From contig NZ_HE610718.1 of assembly GCF_000321025.1 (NCBI RefSeq), positions 463,286-527,285 of the forward strand: a stretch of 64,000 bases of DNA. Direction: 5' to 3'. A program made the position numbers and the translations under genes. Shown here one piece after another: positions 57,372 to 64,000 of the stretch. Under the pieces are notes generated by a model. The model made no database searches. It was not told where the DNA came from and worked only from the letters and a program-made list of their open reading frames with translations. The stretch comes from Peptoniphilus senegalensis JC140 (GTDB lineage: Bacteria > Bacillota > Clostridia > Tissierellales > Peptoniphilaceae). How positions within the stretch are numbered: the first letter of the stretch is position 1; the number at the start of each line of letters is the position of its first letter.

Positions 57372-57966
57372 ACATTATGGGTTTGATGTAGCCAAGCTCC
57401 ATGGCTGTGTTATAAGCCTCAACAAGGTTTTTCGCCCCAAGCTTTGCGTAAATATTTGCTATGTGATTGTAGAGAGTCCTTTCGCTTATGAAAAGTTTAT
57501 CTGCAATTTCTTTTTTATTAAGTCCCTTTACAAGTTCAGTCAAAATTTCTTCCTCTCTTTTTGTGAGAGCTTCCAAAAGGTCAGGGCATTGATCTTTAGA
57601 TAAAACTTTTTCATCTCTATAGACTCTTTCTAGCCTTTCAATTAATTCATCCACTTCTACAGACTTATTTATAAAGTCTCTGGCGCCCTTTTCCTCTGCT
57701 TTTCTTTTGTAGTTAATCATGTCGTAGGAAGTCAAAATTACAACTTTTTTATTTTTGTCAAAGTCTTAAATTTTATCCAAGATGTCAAAGCCCGTCTCAT
57801 CTCTCTTTAAATTTATGTCCACAAGAAAAATGTCATAGTCCTTTTTCATTTCAGCATAAAATTTTTCAATTTCATTTGTATAAAAGCATGAGATTTCCCT
57901 CTCTTCCAAGAGGAGCCTTAAGCTCTCGCCAAAAATTTTGTGGTCATCTAATAAAAGAATTTTCAT
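57370..57966 (-). pseudogene. NarL/DegU-type response regulator with in-frame TAA
   Basis: The receiver starts MKILLLDDHKIFGESL with phosphoacceptor Asp50 (FLVDINL). Codon 67 is TAA (57768-57766) in FDILDKI-stop-DFDKNKKVVILTSYD; the frame then continues unchanged to the LuxR-type output domain (LTKREEEILTELVKGLNKKEIADKLFISERTLYNHIANIYAKL). One base change would restore a 198-residue protein. As it stands only a receiver fragment, and perhaps the output part from an internal ATG at 57735, can be made. Cognate kinase lies directly upstream. Confidence 0.88.
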
Positions 57967-59101
57967 CTCTACACCTTCTCAATCTTATTTTTGTGTAAAG
58001 GGTCCTTCTCCTGTCCTCGTAGGAAATTTCGCCTTCATTAGAGGAAATTAGCATCTTCAAAAGTAGAACCCCCCTCTTTGAATCCTCTATATTTTTAAAG
58101 TCCTCTTCAGCCATGCCGTCGCTTTCCACTTCCATAATTATAAAGCCTCTATCTTCATAGAGTCTGTAAAAAATATAGGTCGCCTCTGAATGCTTGTAGA
58201 TGTTGTTGACAAGCTCCTTGGTAATTAGGGCAATTAGTTTTACTTCCTCGCCCCTTAAATTTTCTAAGGCACTTGAAATTTTCTTGTCAATTTTTGTAGT
58301 CTTGTCAGGATAAAGGCTAGCCACATTTTGAAATATTCCATGAATATTTTCTTCCATGCCAAAGTCTTCAAAGAGACTTGTCTGATAAAACTTCATAATT
58401 TTCCTAAGTCTTTCATTTAATTTTGTAAGCAGGTCACTTGCCTCGTGAATCTTGGGCTCTTTTAGGCTCAAATAATTTTTGGCAGCAAAAATATCTTGTA
58501 GGACCTCGTCATGGATAAGCCTTGCAAAATTTTCCCTTTCATTTGCCAAGTACTGAGACATATAAAATAATTTAAAGGTCTTGTCATAGACATCTTCCCT
58601 ATCCTTTAAGAATAGGAAAAAGAAAAGGCAGCAGGCAAAAAATATTAATTGATTAAAAATATTTATGACAAAGGAATCCAAATCCAAGAGATAGGTTAAA
58701 ATCATAATCATAGAAATGAAAATTCCAGTAAATACCTGTGTCATCTTTTTTGAGACAGGAAGAATATTAATGTAAAAAATCTTCTCTCTTCGCAAATTTT
58801 TCACAATATAAAAAATTGAAGTCAATAGTCCTATGGCAAAGCACATTAAAAAATTAAAATTTTTATTTAAGGCTAGGGCAAAAAATAAGAGTGAGGCATA
58901 AATATAAAGTCCGTCAGTTTTTTTATCCTCTTCCTTAGTAATTTCTGTGTAAATAAAGCCATAGATAATTAGGATCAATGCTGCGGAAGTTAGGTTTATT
59001 ATTGGATCTTTTTTTGTAATTTCGCCAACTTTATAGAGGCAGCACCAATAAAAAATCAAGGCGGCGTGTGAAATTATTATTTTTAAAATTCTCTTCCCCA
59101 T
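57944..59101 (-). CDS. Sensor histidine kinase (NarL/DesK type)
   Basis: About 385 residues with some eight membrane segments in the first 165 and no extracellular domain. The HisKA_3 dimer region has the phospho-acceptor His in RLIHDEVLQDI (residue 197). The ATPase part has LITKELVNNIYKHSEA (N box) and a degenerate G region (VESDGMAEED, RGVLLLKM). It may sense membrane stress or the substrate of the ABC transporter encoded upstream. Overlaps the response regulator by 23 nt. Confidence 0.9.
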   Translation of the reverse strand: MGKRILKIIISHAALIFYWCCLYKVGEITKKDPIINLTSAALILIIYGFIYTEITKEEDKKTDGLYIYASLLFFALALNKNFNFLMCFAIGLLTSIFYIVKNLRREKIFYINILPVSKKMTQVFTGIFISMIMILTYLLDLDSFVINIFNQLIFFACCLFFFLFLKDREDVYDKTFKLFYMSQYLANERENFARLIHDEVLQDIFAAKNYLSLKEPKIHEASDLLTKLNERLRKIMKFYQTSLFEDFGMEENIHGIFQNVASLYPDKTTKIDKKISSALENLRGEEVKLIALITKELVNNIYKHSEATYIFYRLYEDRGFIIMEVESDGMAEEDFKNIEDSKRGVLLLKMLISSNEGEISYEDRRRTLYTKIRLRRCRDENSFIR

Positions 59102-59733
59102 CAAAAGTAGGTCACCGCAATCCTTTCCTTGTTTGTCCTTATTGCCACAAAAATATTTGCAAAAATTAAAATTAAAAACTTGCTTATCAAGTACAATTTT
59201 ATCACAGAAGTGAAAATATAAATATTAGTTGATACTATTAATACAAGGCCTCCAAGAAGAAATATCTTCTTTTGGATACCAGCCATCTTGTTCATGTTTT
59301 CTGTATTTAAAATTTTTAAAATTAAAAAACTTGTGTAAAGGCCAGCTGTTACTAGGAAGTTTAAAATTTCAAGGACCTCAATCCTTGTCTTGAAGGAAAA
59401 AAATATTAGGGAAGGCAAAAGCGTAATGAGGCTTAAAAAAAATAAGGTCCCAAAATACTTTAAGAGTAGGAATCTTATTTCAACTCCATTGGAAAGGACA
59501 AACTCAATTTTCTTTCTTGCCTTGTCTTCTTGTAGGGTCCCCTTGGAAAACTCTAAAGCAAAAATTAAAAAGATGAGGGCTAAACCTTCTAGGCCCATGA
59601 GCCTTGATAGACTTGTGTTTTTTTCAAAAGATATGCTTGATAGAAAGGTAAAAATGAGTCCAAAGAAAGCCATTAATAGGGCATTCCTGTCCATGATTTT
59701 CTTTAGATCAAGACCAATTAATTTTAAGACCAT
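59101..59733 (-). CDS. ABC transporter permease-like membrane protein 2
   Basis: 210 residues with six membrane segments (LLMAFFGLIFTFLSSI, LEGLALIFLIFALEF, FFLSLITLLPSLIFF, and further). Part of an ABC transporter with the genes at 59724 and 60422. Membrane proteins of this type, next to a TCS, usually export or resist peptides. No family name can be given. Confidence 0.78.
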   Translation of the reverse strand: MVLKLIGLDLKKIMDRNALLMAFFGLIFTFLSSISFEKNTSLSRLMGLEGLALIFLIFALEFSKGTLQEDKARKKIEFVLSNGVEIRFLLLKYFGTLFFLSLITLLPSLIFFSFKTRIEVLEILNFLVTAGLYTSFLILKILNTENMNKMAGIQKKIFLLGGLVLIVSTNIYIFTSVIKLYLISKFLILIFANIFVAIRTNKERIAVTYF

Positions 59734-60425
59734 TCTGATTTCACCTCCATAACACTTTCATTGTCCATTCTCCTAAGCTCATATAAAGAATAAAGAGCCA
59801 AAAAAATTGTTGCAAGGATATTTATAATGATTATAGAAATACTTACATCTAAATTTATTTTCTCCAAAAAATTTAAAATCTTTCCAGAAAAATCTCCCAA
59901 TAGATAAATCATAAGACTTGTAGTAAAGAAAACTATATTTTTGAAAAACTTAAAATTCTTCCTATACATTGCCCTTATGTTAAGGGTCAAAATCAAAAAA
60001 TAATGAAGTATGAGGCATGTTAGGTAAATTGCGATAAAGGATTTGCCCAAGTTACAAATCACATAAGTTCCAAAAAAAATTATGAATGAAGGAAAAGATG
60101 AAAGCCTCCAGTTTTCTATTGAATATGTCCTTATTAGCTCTCTTACATCAAGTCCAGTCCCCAATAAAAACTCCAACCTTCCACTTAGCTTATCCCTGAG
60201 ACTTAAATTTACAAGAATAGTGTTAGATCCAATTATTCCAAAGCCAAGTATAAAGGCGTAGGCCAATAAGATGATAAAACCATCTCCCCTTGCCCTAAAA
60301 AGAAAATTATAGAGGGCAAAGAGGTATGCAAGTGCAAGTAGAGAAAATAAAACTGTATTTATAATCACTTCTCTGTCCCTAAAGATTATGTATCTCGTCG
60401 CCTTATTTATATTTTTATCTTTCAT
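59724..60425 (-). CDS. ABC transporter permease-like membrane protein 1
   Basis: 233 residues with six membrane segments (FSLLALAYLFALYNFLF, FIILLAYAFILGFGIIGSN, and further). Contains LRDKLSGRLEFLLGTGLDV, as in the related gene downstream (DKARKKIEFVLSNGVEI), so the two permeases are probably paralogues that dimerise. Overlaps both neighbours (4 and 10 nt). Confidence 0.78.
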   Translation of the reverse strand: MKDKNINKATRYIIFRDREVIINTVLFSLLALAYLFALYNFLFRARGDGFIILLAYAFILGFGIIGSNTILVNLSLRDKLSGRLEFLLGTGLDVRELIRTYSIENWRLSSFPSFIIFFGTYVICNLGKSFIAIYLTCLILHYFLILTLNIRAMYRKNFKFFKNIVFFTTSLMIYLLGDFSGKILNFLEKINLDVSISIIIINILATIFLALYSLYELRRMDNESVMEVKSEWS

Positions 60426-61081
60426 CTTGATCCCTCATCAATAAATAAATTCTCAAGATTTTCTCCAAGTTCTGAAATTTTTTTTGTGAATAAAATTTTT
60501 CCATCCTTAATCATTGTTACCATATCGGCAATTTTTTCTATCTCAGATAAATCATGGGAAGTTATGATAATTGTCTTCCCTTGGTCTTTTAGCATGGCAA
60601 TTATTTTTCTTATTTCAACTCGAGATAGAGGGTCCACACCAGAAGTTACTTCGTCTAAAAAAATAATGTCTCTATTCATTAAAATAATTATGAGAAGGGA
60701 TAACTTCCTCTTCATACCCTTAGAGTAAGTTGCAACCTTTCTACCTAAATCATCTGTAATGCCAAGTATGTCGGAATATTTTATGTAATTTTCTTTATCT
60801 GAACCAAAATAAAGGGAATATATATTAATATTTTCCATGCCAGTCTTGTCCTCATAGAGGTAGTCATTTTCAAGTAGGGTGGCATAGGACCCCTTGACTT
60901 CGACATGACCTTGGCACTTATAGATTCCTGTTAGGATCCTCAGTAGACTTGTCTTTCCTGACCCGTTTGGTCCAACAAGGGCATGGACAGTATTTTTTTC
61001 CACACAAAAAGAAAAATTACAAAAGAGTTTTTTGCCCTTAAAGTTTTTTTCAATATTTTTTACAATTATTTTGTCTTTCAT
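60422..61081 (-). CDS. ABC transporter ATP-binding protein
   Basis: 219 residues. Walker A VGPNGSGKTS, Q-loop replaced by ATLLENDY, signature YSKGMKRKLSL, Walker B DIIFLDEVTSGVDP, switch His in IITSHD. The form (KGMKRK signature, short) is of the drug/antimicrobial peptide exporter group. AAGGAGG precedes ATG. First large gene of the operon with two permeases, kinase and regulator. Confidence 0.93.
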   Translation of the reverse strand: MKDKIIVKNIEKNFKGKKLFCNFSFCVEKNTVHALVGPNGSGKTSLLRILTGIYKCQGHVEVKGSYATLLENDYLYEDKTGMENINIYSLYFGSDKENYIKYSDILGITDDLGRKVATYSKGMKRKLSLLIIILMNRDIIFLDEVTSGVDPLSRVEIRKIIAMLKDQGKTIIITSHDLSEIEKIADMVTMIKDGKILFTKKISELGENLENLFIDEGSR

Positions 61082-61126
61082 CTTGCCTCCTTGTGCAAGC
61101 TCCCTGTGATTGTTTTATTTTAAAAT

Positions 61127-61276
61127 CTAAAAATTCAAAAATTTTAAGACGCAGCCCAAAAAAATTAAGATGATACCCAAAAATTTTTTCTTTTTACTAT
61201 CTTTTTCCAGGATAAAACTTGCAAATATAAAAATTCCAACAAATAAAATAATGTTTGATATTGTCAAGTATTTCAT
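61127..61276 (-). CDS. Small two-TM membrane protein, 49 aa
   Basis: ATG 61276 behind GGAGATAAGAA. Two hydrophobic segments (NIILFVGIFIFASFIL and FLGIILIFLGCVLKFL) flank a KDSKKKK turn, so a hairpin in the membrane. It lies 45 nt upstream of the ABC ATPase on the same strand and may lead that operon. No family recognised. Confidence 0.68.
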   Translation of the reverse strand: MKYLTISNIILFVGIFIFASFILEKDSKKKKFLGIILIFLGCVLKFLNF

Positions 61277-61329
61277 TTCTTATCTCCATTCTAAATTTAT
61301 AAAATCTACATTTCATGAGTAATAACTGC

Positions 61330-61359
61330 AAAAAATAAGAGGTAAATTTCTCTACCTCT
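61330..61359 (-). terminator. Terminator of the msrC-like gene
   Basis: AGAGGTA and TACCTCT pair on the minus strand, followed by TATTTTTTG. Confidence 0.8.
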
Positions 61360-61366
61360 AATTTTC

Positions 61367-61855
61367 TTATTTATTTAATTCATCTTCCATAGCCTTTACA
61401 AGTTCTTTAAATTTTTCTTCTTCAAGCTCTGTAAAGCGACCTATACTAGGCGAATCTAAATCCAAAACTGCAACAACTTCAGCCTCTACTATAATTGGCA
61501 ATACGAGTTCCGAATTTGAAGCACTGTCACAGGCGACATGCCCTTTAAAGTCATGAACATTTTCTATCCTCATAATCTTTTTATTTTTCCAAGCAGATAC
61601 GCAGACGCCCTCTTCACTTAGTCTTGTGCAAGCAGGAAGTCCTTGGAAGGGTCCAAGGACAAGTTCCTCTCCTCTTACAAGATAAAAGCCTGCCCAATTA
61701 AGATCTTCAACTACATTAAAAATTATGGAAGAAATATTTGCCATCATTGCAATCATGTCGGACTCAGTTTTTATTGTTGCCCGTCCAAAGTCTAGCATAT
61801 AGTCTAGTCTTTCAACTTTTTTTAATTTTTCAATGCCCTTTAAATTGTCATTCAT
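61367..61855 (-). CDS. msrC: Free methionine-(R)-sulfoxide reductase (GAF domain)
   Basis: 162 residues, a single GAF domain of the fRMsr type. Reduces free Met-R-sulfoxide. Typical are NWAGFYLVRGEELVLGPFQG, the Cys in LPACTRLSEEGVCVSAW, and HDFKGHVACDSASNSELVLPI; three Cys positions match the catalytic/resolving set. It lies 30 nt downstream of the DUF711 gene and ends in its own terminator. Confidence 0.92.
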   Translation of the reverse strand: MNDNLKGIEKLKKVERLDYMLDFGRATIKTESDMIAMMANISSIIFNVVEDLNWAGFYLVRGEELVLGPFQGLPACTRLSEEGVCVSAWKNKKIMRIENVHDFKGHVACDSASNSELVLPIIVEAEVVAVLDLDSPSIGRFTELEEEKFKELVKAMEDELNK

Positions 61856-61885
61856 AAAAGACCTCTTTCTTTAAATTTTTATTTT

Positions 61886-63241
61886 TTAGTTTTTAAAGCT
61901 GTGAACAGGTGCAGGTATAAAGCCTCCACGATCTGCAAATCTGTCACAATTTCCTCTGTGAACTGGAATTATTGGGGCTGAGCCAAGTAGTCCACCAAAG
62001 GTTGCCTCTTCGCCAAGGCCCTTTCCTATTACTGGTATAAGTCTAACGGCAGTAGTCTTTTGATTTATAATACCAATCATTGCTTCGTCTGCAATTATAG
62101 CTGCAAGTGTTGATGCTTTCGTGTCTCCTGGAATTGCTATCATATCGAGACCAACTGAGCATACACAAGTCATTGCTTCAAGCTTATCTAGTCCAATGTG
62201 ACCATCTCTTGCCGCTGCTATCATGCCTTCGTCTTCACTTACAGGTATGAAGGCACCAGAAAGTCCGCCAACATGATCAGATGCCATGATACCACCCTTT
62301 TTCACAGCGTCATTTAACATGGCAAGGGCAGCAGTAGTTCCATGTCCACCAGCAAATTCTACTCCAATTTCTTCTAAAATTCTTGCAACTGAGTCGCCAA
62401 TAGCTGGTGTTGGGGCAAGAGATAAATCAATTGTGCCAAAGGGAACTCCCACTCTATTTGCAACCTCTGTACCGATTAATTCTCCAAGTCTTGTTATTTT
62501 AAAGGCTGTCTTTTTAATAGTTTCTGAAACTACATCAAAGCTTTCTCCCTTAACTTTTTCTAGGGCATACTTAACTACACCTGGACCAGAAACTCCAACG
62601 TGAAGGACTACATCCCCCATGCCAACTCCGTGAAAAGCTCCTGCCATAAAGGGATTATCTTCCACTGCATTTGCAAAGACAACGAGTTTTGCACAACCAA
62701 TGGAGTCTGCATCCTTAGTGTTTTTTGCAGTCTCAAGAATTTTTTCTCCCATTAGCTTAACTGCGTCCATGTTTAGACCTTTTTTTGTTGTTCCAACATT
62801 TACTGATGAACAAACTTTTTCTGTCTCAGCAAGTGCTCTAGGAATTGAATTTATTAAAATTTCATCAGCTGGAGTCATTTCTCCATGAACTAGGGCAGAA
62901 AAACCACCTATGAAGTCAACACCAATTTCCTTAGCAGCCTTGTCAAGAGCCTTGGCAAATTTAGTGTAGTCTTTTTCCTCAGTTGCTCCAGCAATAAGTG
63001 CAATAGGTGTAACAGAAACTCTCTTGTTTACAATTTCTACTCCATATTTTTTGCCTATTTCATTTGCATACTCAACTAAATTTTTTCCATATTTAATAAT
63101 TTTATTGTAAATTTTTTCGCAAGCTATATCTGCATCTTTATCTATACAGTCTAAAAGTGATATGCCAAGAGTTACAGTCCTAATGTCTAAGTTCTCTTGG
63201 TCAAGCATCCTAACTGTCTCTAAAATTCTTTTTTTATCCAT
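61886..63241 (-). CDS. PFL family protein (DUF711/UPF0210)
   Basis: 451 residues. The DUF711 family is related to pyruvate formate lyase in fold but lacks the glycyl radical motif; its activity is unknown. Visible are [61 protein letters not shown] and [21 protein letters not shown]. It always pairs with the small ACT gene, here 9 nt upstream, and is common in anaerobes and streptococci. Confidence 0.95.
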   Translation of the reverse strand: MDKKRILETVRMLDQENLDIRTVTLGISLLDCIDKDADIACEKIYNKIIKYGKNLVEYANEIGKKYGVEIVNKRVSVTPIALIAGATEEKDYTKFAKALDKAAKEIGVDFIGGFSALVHGEMTPADEILINSIPRALAETEKVCSSVNVGTTKKGLNMDAVKLMGEKILETAKNTKDADSIGCAKLVVFANAVEDNPFMAGAFHGVGMGDVVLHVGVSGPGVVKYALEKVKGESFDVVSETIKKTAFKITRLGELIGTEVANRVGVPFGTIDLSLAPTPAIGDSVARILEEIGVEFAGGHGTTAALAMLNDAVKKGGIMASDHVGGLSGAFIPVSEDEGMIAAARDGHIGLDKLEAMTCVCSVGLDMIAIPGDTKASTLAAIIADEAMIGIINQKTTAVRLIPVIGKGLGEEATFGGLLGSAPIIPVHRGNCDRFADRGGFIPAPVHSFKN

Positions 63242-63250
63242 AGTAGCTCC

Positions 63251-63520
63251 TTAAATTTGGTGCATCTTGTCAAAGATACCTGTGTGTTGAACTCTAATAG
63301 AAAGGTCTAGTTCTTCGCCAAGCTTTTCGTAGGCATCTACAACTTCTTGGAACTCAACGTTCATCTTCGTTAAATCAACCATTACAATCATTGTAAAATA
63401 GCCATCTAAAATTGTTTGAGTAATATCAACAATATTTAGATCAAACTCCACCATCTTCTTTACTACTTCATATACAATACCGATTTTGTCACTACCAATA
63501 ACAGTTATTACAGCTCTCAT
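63251..63520 (-). CDS. ACT-domain protein (UPF0237)
   Basis: 89 residues, one ACT domain: MRAVITVIGSDKIGIVYEVV, then DLNIVDITQTILDGYFTMIVMVDL, and a C-terminal GEELDLSIRVQHTGIF. UPF0237 members are found with DUF711 genes and probably bind an amino acid or act as its regulatory subunit. AAGGGGGATGCT precedes the ATG. Confidence 0.94.
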   Translation of the reverse strand: MRAVITVIGSDKIGIVYEVVKKMVEFDLNIVDITQTILDGYFTMIVMVDLTKMNVEFQEVVDAYEKLGEELDLSIRVQHTGIFDKMHQI

Positions 63521-63548
63521 AGCATCCCCCTTATTTAAAATTACAATT

Positions 63549-63554
63549 ATTATA
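63549..63554 (-). promoter_or_regulatory. Extended -10 promoter for the ACT-DUF711 unit
   Basis: ATGG-TATAAT on the minus strand, TATAAT at 63554-63549, with TG two bases before; -35 is weak. About 30 nt upstream of ATG 63520. Confidence 0.6.
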
Positions 63555-63587
63555 CCATAACTTAATGTATTAATAATCTCTTTATGC

Positions 63588-63616
63588 TTGTAACTTCCTT
63601 TACTTTATTATATTAT
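63588..63616 (+). promoter_or_regulatory. Promoter of the terminal lipoprotein gene
   Basis: TTGTAA at 63588-63593, 17-nt spacer, TATTAT at 63611-63616. Confidence 0.7.
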
Positions 63617-63635
63617 AAGGCAAAAGGGGGATAAT

Positions 63636-64000
63636 ATGAAAAATTTTAAAATTATTATAATTTCTCTTCTTGCAATTTTACTTTTAACAGCTTGTGGCAA
63701 AAATAAAAATTCTAATCAAGAAGTTGCTGAAAAAAATAAAGTTGAAGAAAAGGAAAAAGCAAACGAAGCAGATATAAAACTTTTTATTGCTAGAGAAAAT
63801 CTTGGAGAGTCCAGTGAAAAATTTCCTCTCGCAGAAATCCTTGGCGACTTAAATTTAGATGACTATGAAAGAATTTTTAAGGGCGCAAACTTTACTGATA
63901 AGGAAATTGAAAAGAAAGAAAATAAGTCTGGCGATGTCATAATTTCATCTGATGGTAGAGAAATAAAACTTGCAGCTGTATATAAGGATAAGGTTTTTGA
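63636..64000 (+). CDS. Lipoprotein, partial (runs off window)
   Basis: The first 121 residues. Signal peptide MKNFKIIIISLLAILLLTAC with lipobox LTAC, then Lys/Glu/Asn-rich spacer and DIKLFIARENLGESSEKFPLA. Lipid-anchored at the cell surface. No family can be recognised from this part. AAAGGGGG precedes the ATG; no stop is reached by 64000. Confidence 0.85.
   Translation, partial: MKNFKIIIISLLAILLLTACGKNKNSNQEVAEKNKVEEKEKANEADIKLFIARENLGESSEKFPLAEILGDLNLDDYERIFKGANFTDKEIEKKENKSGDVIISSDGREIKLAAVYKDKVF

Noticed and set aside
1-64000. CRISPR array
   Set aside because: I looked for regularly spaced 25-40-bp repeats with unique spacers and found none; the repeats seen are protein-coding, IS ends or att-related.

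Overview
The window comes from a low-G+C Gram-positive bacterium. The signs are A/T-rich codon use, strong AGGAGG-type ribosome binding sites, a long-form HPF, LytR-CpsA-Psr and VanZ proteins, lipoproteins with a Cys lipobox, and a tmRNA tag ending NDENNFALAA. The gene complement (CstA-type and YjiH transporters, PFL/DUF711 with an ACT protein, PepT, MgsA) suits an anaerobic Firmicute of the Peptoniphilus/Anaerococcus/Finegoldia kind. That placement is an inference and cannot be proved without a search.

Region 1 (1-3086) is chromosomal: an Abi_2 (AbiD/F-type) protein just downstream of ssrA (tmRNA), a VanZ-like protein, a HAD phosphatase and tRNA-Pro(UGG).

Region 2 (3070-36489) is an apparently complete prophage of about 33.4 kb integrated in the 3' end of tRNA-Pro. 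A 17-bp core is repeated at 3070-3086 and 36473-36489, and tandem arm-type repeats lie inside both ends. From the right it holds a tyrosine integrase, a lysogeny-operon lipoprotein, a CI-like S24 repressor, and a Cro-like protein with three GTTAC-N7-GTAAC operators. Next is a mosaic in which leftward early genes alternate with rightward genes that have their own extended -10 promoters. Then come an early/replication block (SbcC-like ATPase, RecT, MBL protein, DnaD-like initiator with iteron-like repeats, DnaC-like loader, VRR-NUC nuclease), a sigma-like late regulator, HNH/methyltransferase/terminase, an HK97-type head, a siphovirus tail (with a -1 frameshift in the tail chaperone), holin and endolysin. 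The most interesting part is 31.0-33.6 kb. There a predicted ADP-ribosyltransferase-like protein converges on a macrodomain protein, a DarTG-like pairing split between opposite strands and possibly between lysogenic and lytic expression.

Region 3 (36490-46170) is chromosomal: a CstA-family transporter, a small CCC-motif protein, a MoxR ATPase with VWA partner, HPF, a FUSC-family membrane protein, a large unknown protein and a YjiH transporter.

Region 4 (46173-51305) is decaying accessory DNA. It has ISL3-family remnants, a relaxase tail, a yjdF riboswitch followed by a frameshifted yjdF gene, and what looks like a degraded lantibiotic cluster (broken ABC exporter, CPBP protease, LanB N-terminal fragment).

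Region 5 (51306-64000) is core chromosome: rpsF-ssb-rpsR, mgsA, a PPC protein, pepT, an LCP protein, a DUF188-glutaredoxin fusion, a nitroreductase, and an ABC transporter with a two-component system whose response regulator has an in-frame stop. It ends with a free-Met-sulfoxide reductase, DUF711 and ACT proteins, and the start of a lipoprotein gene that runs off the window.
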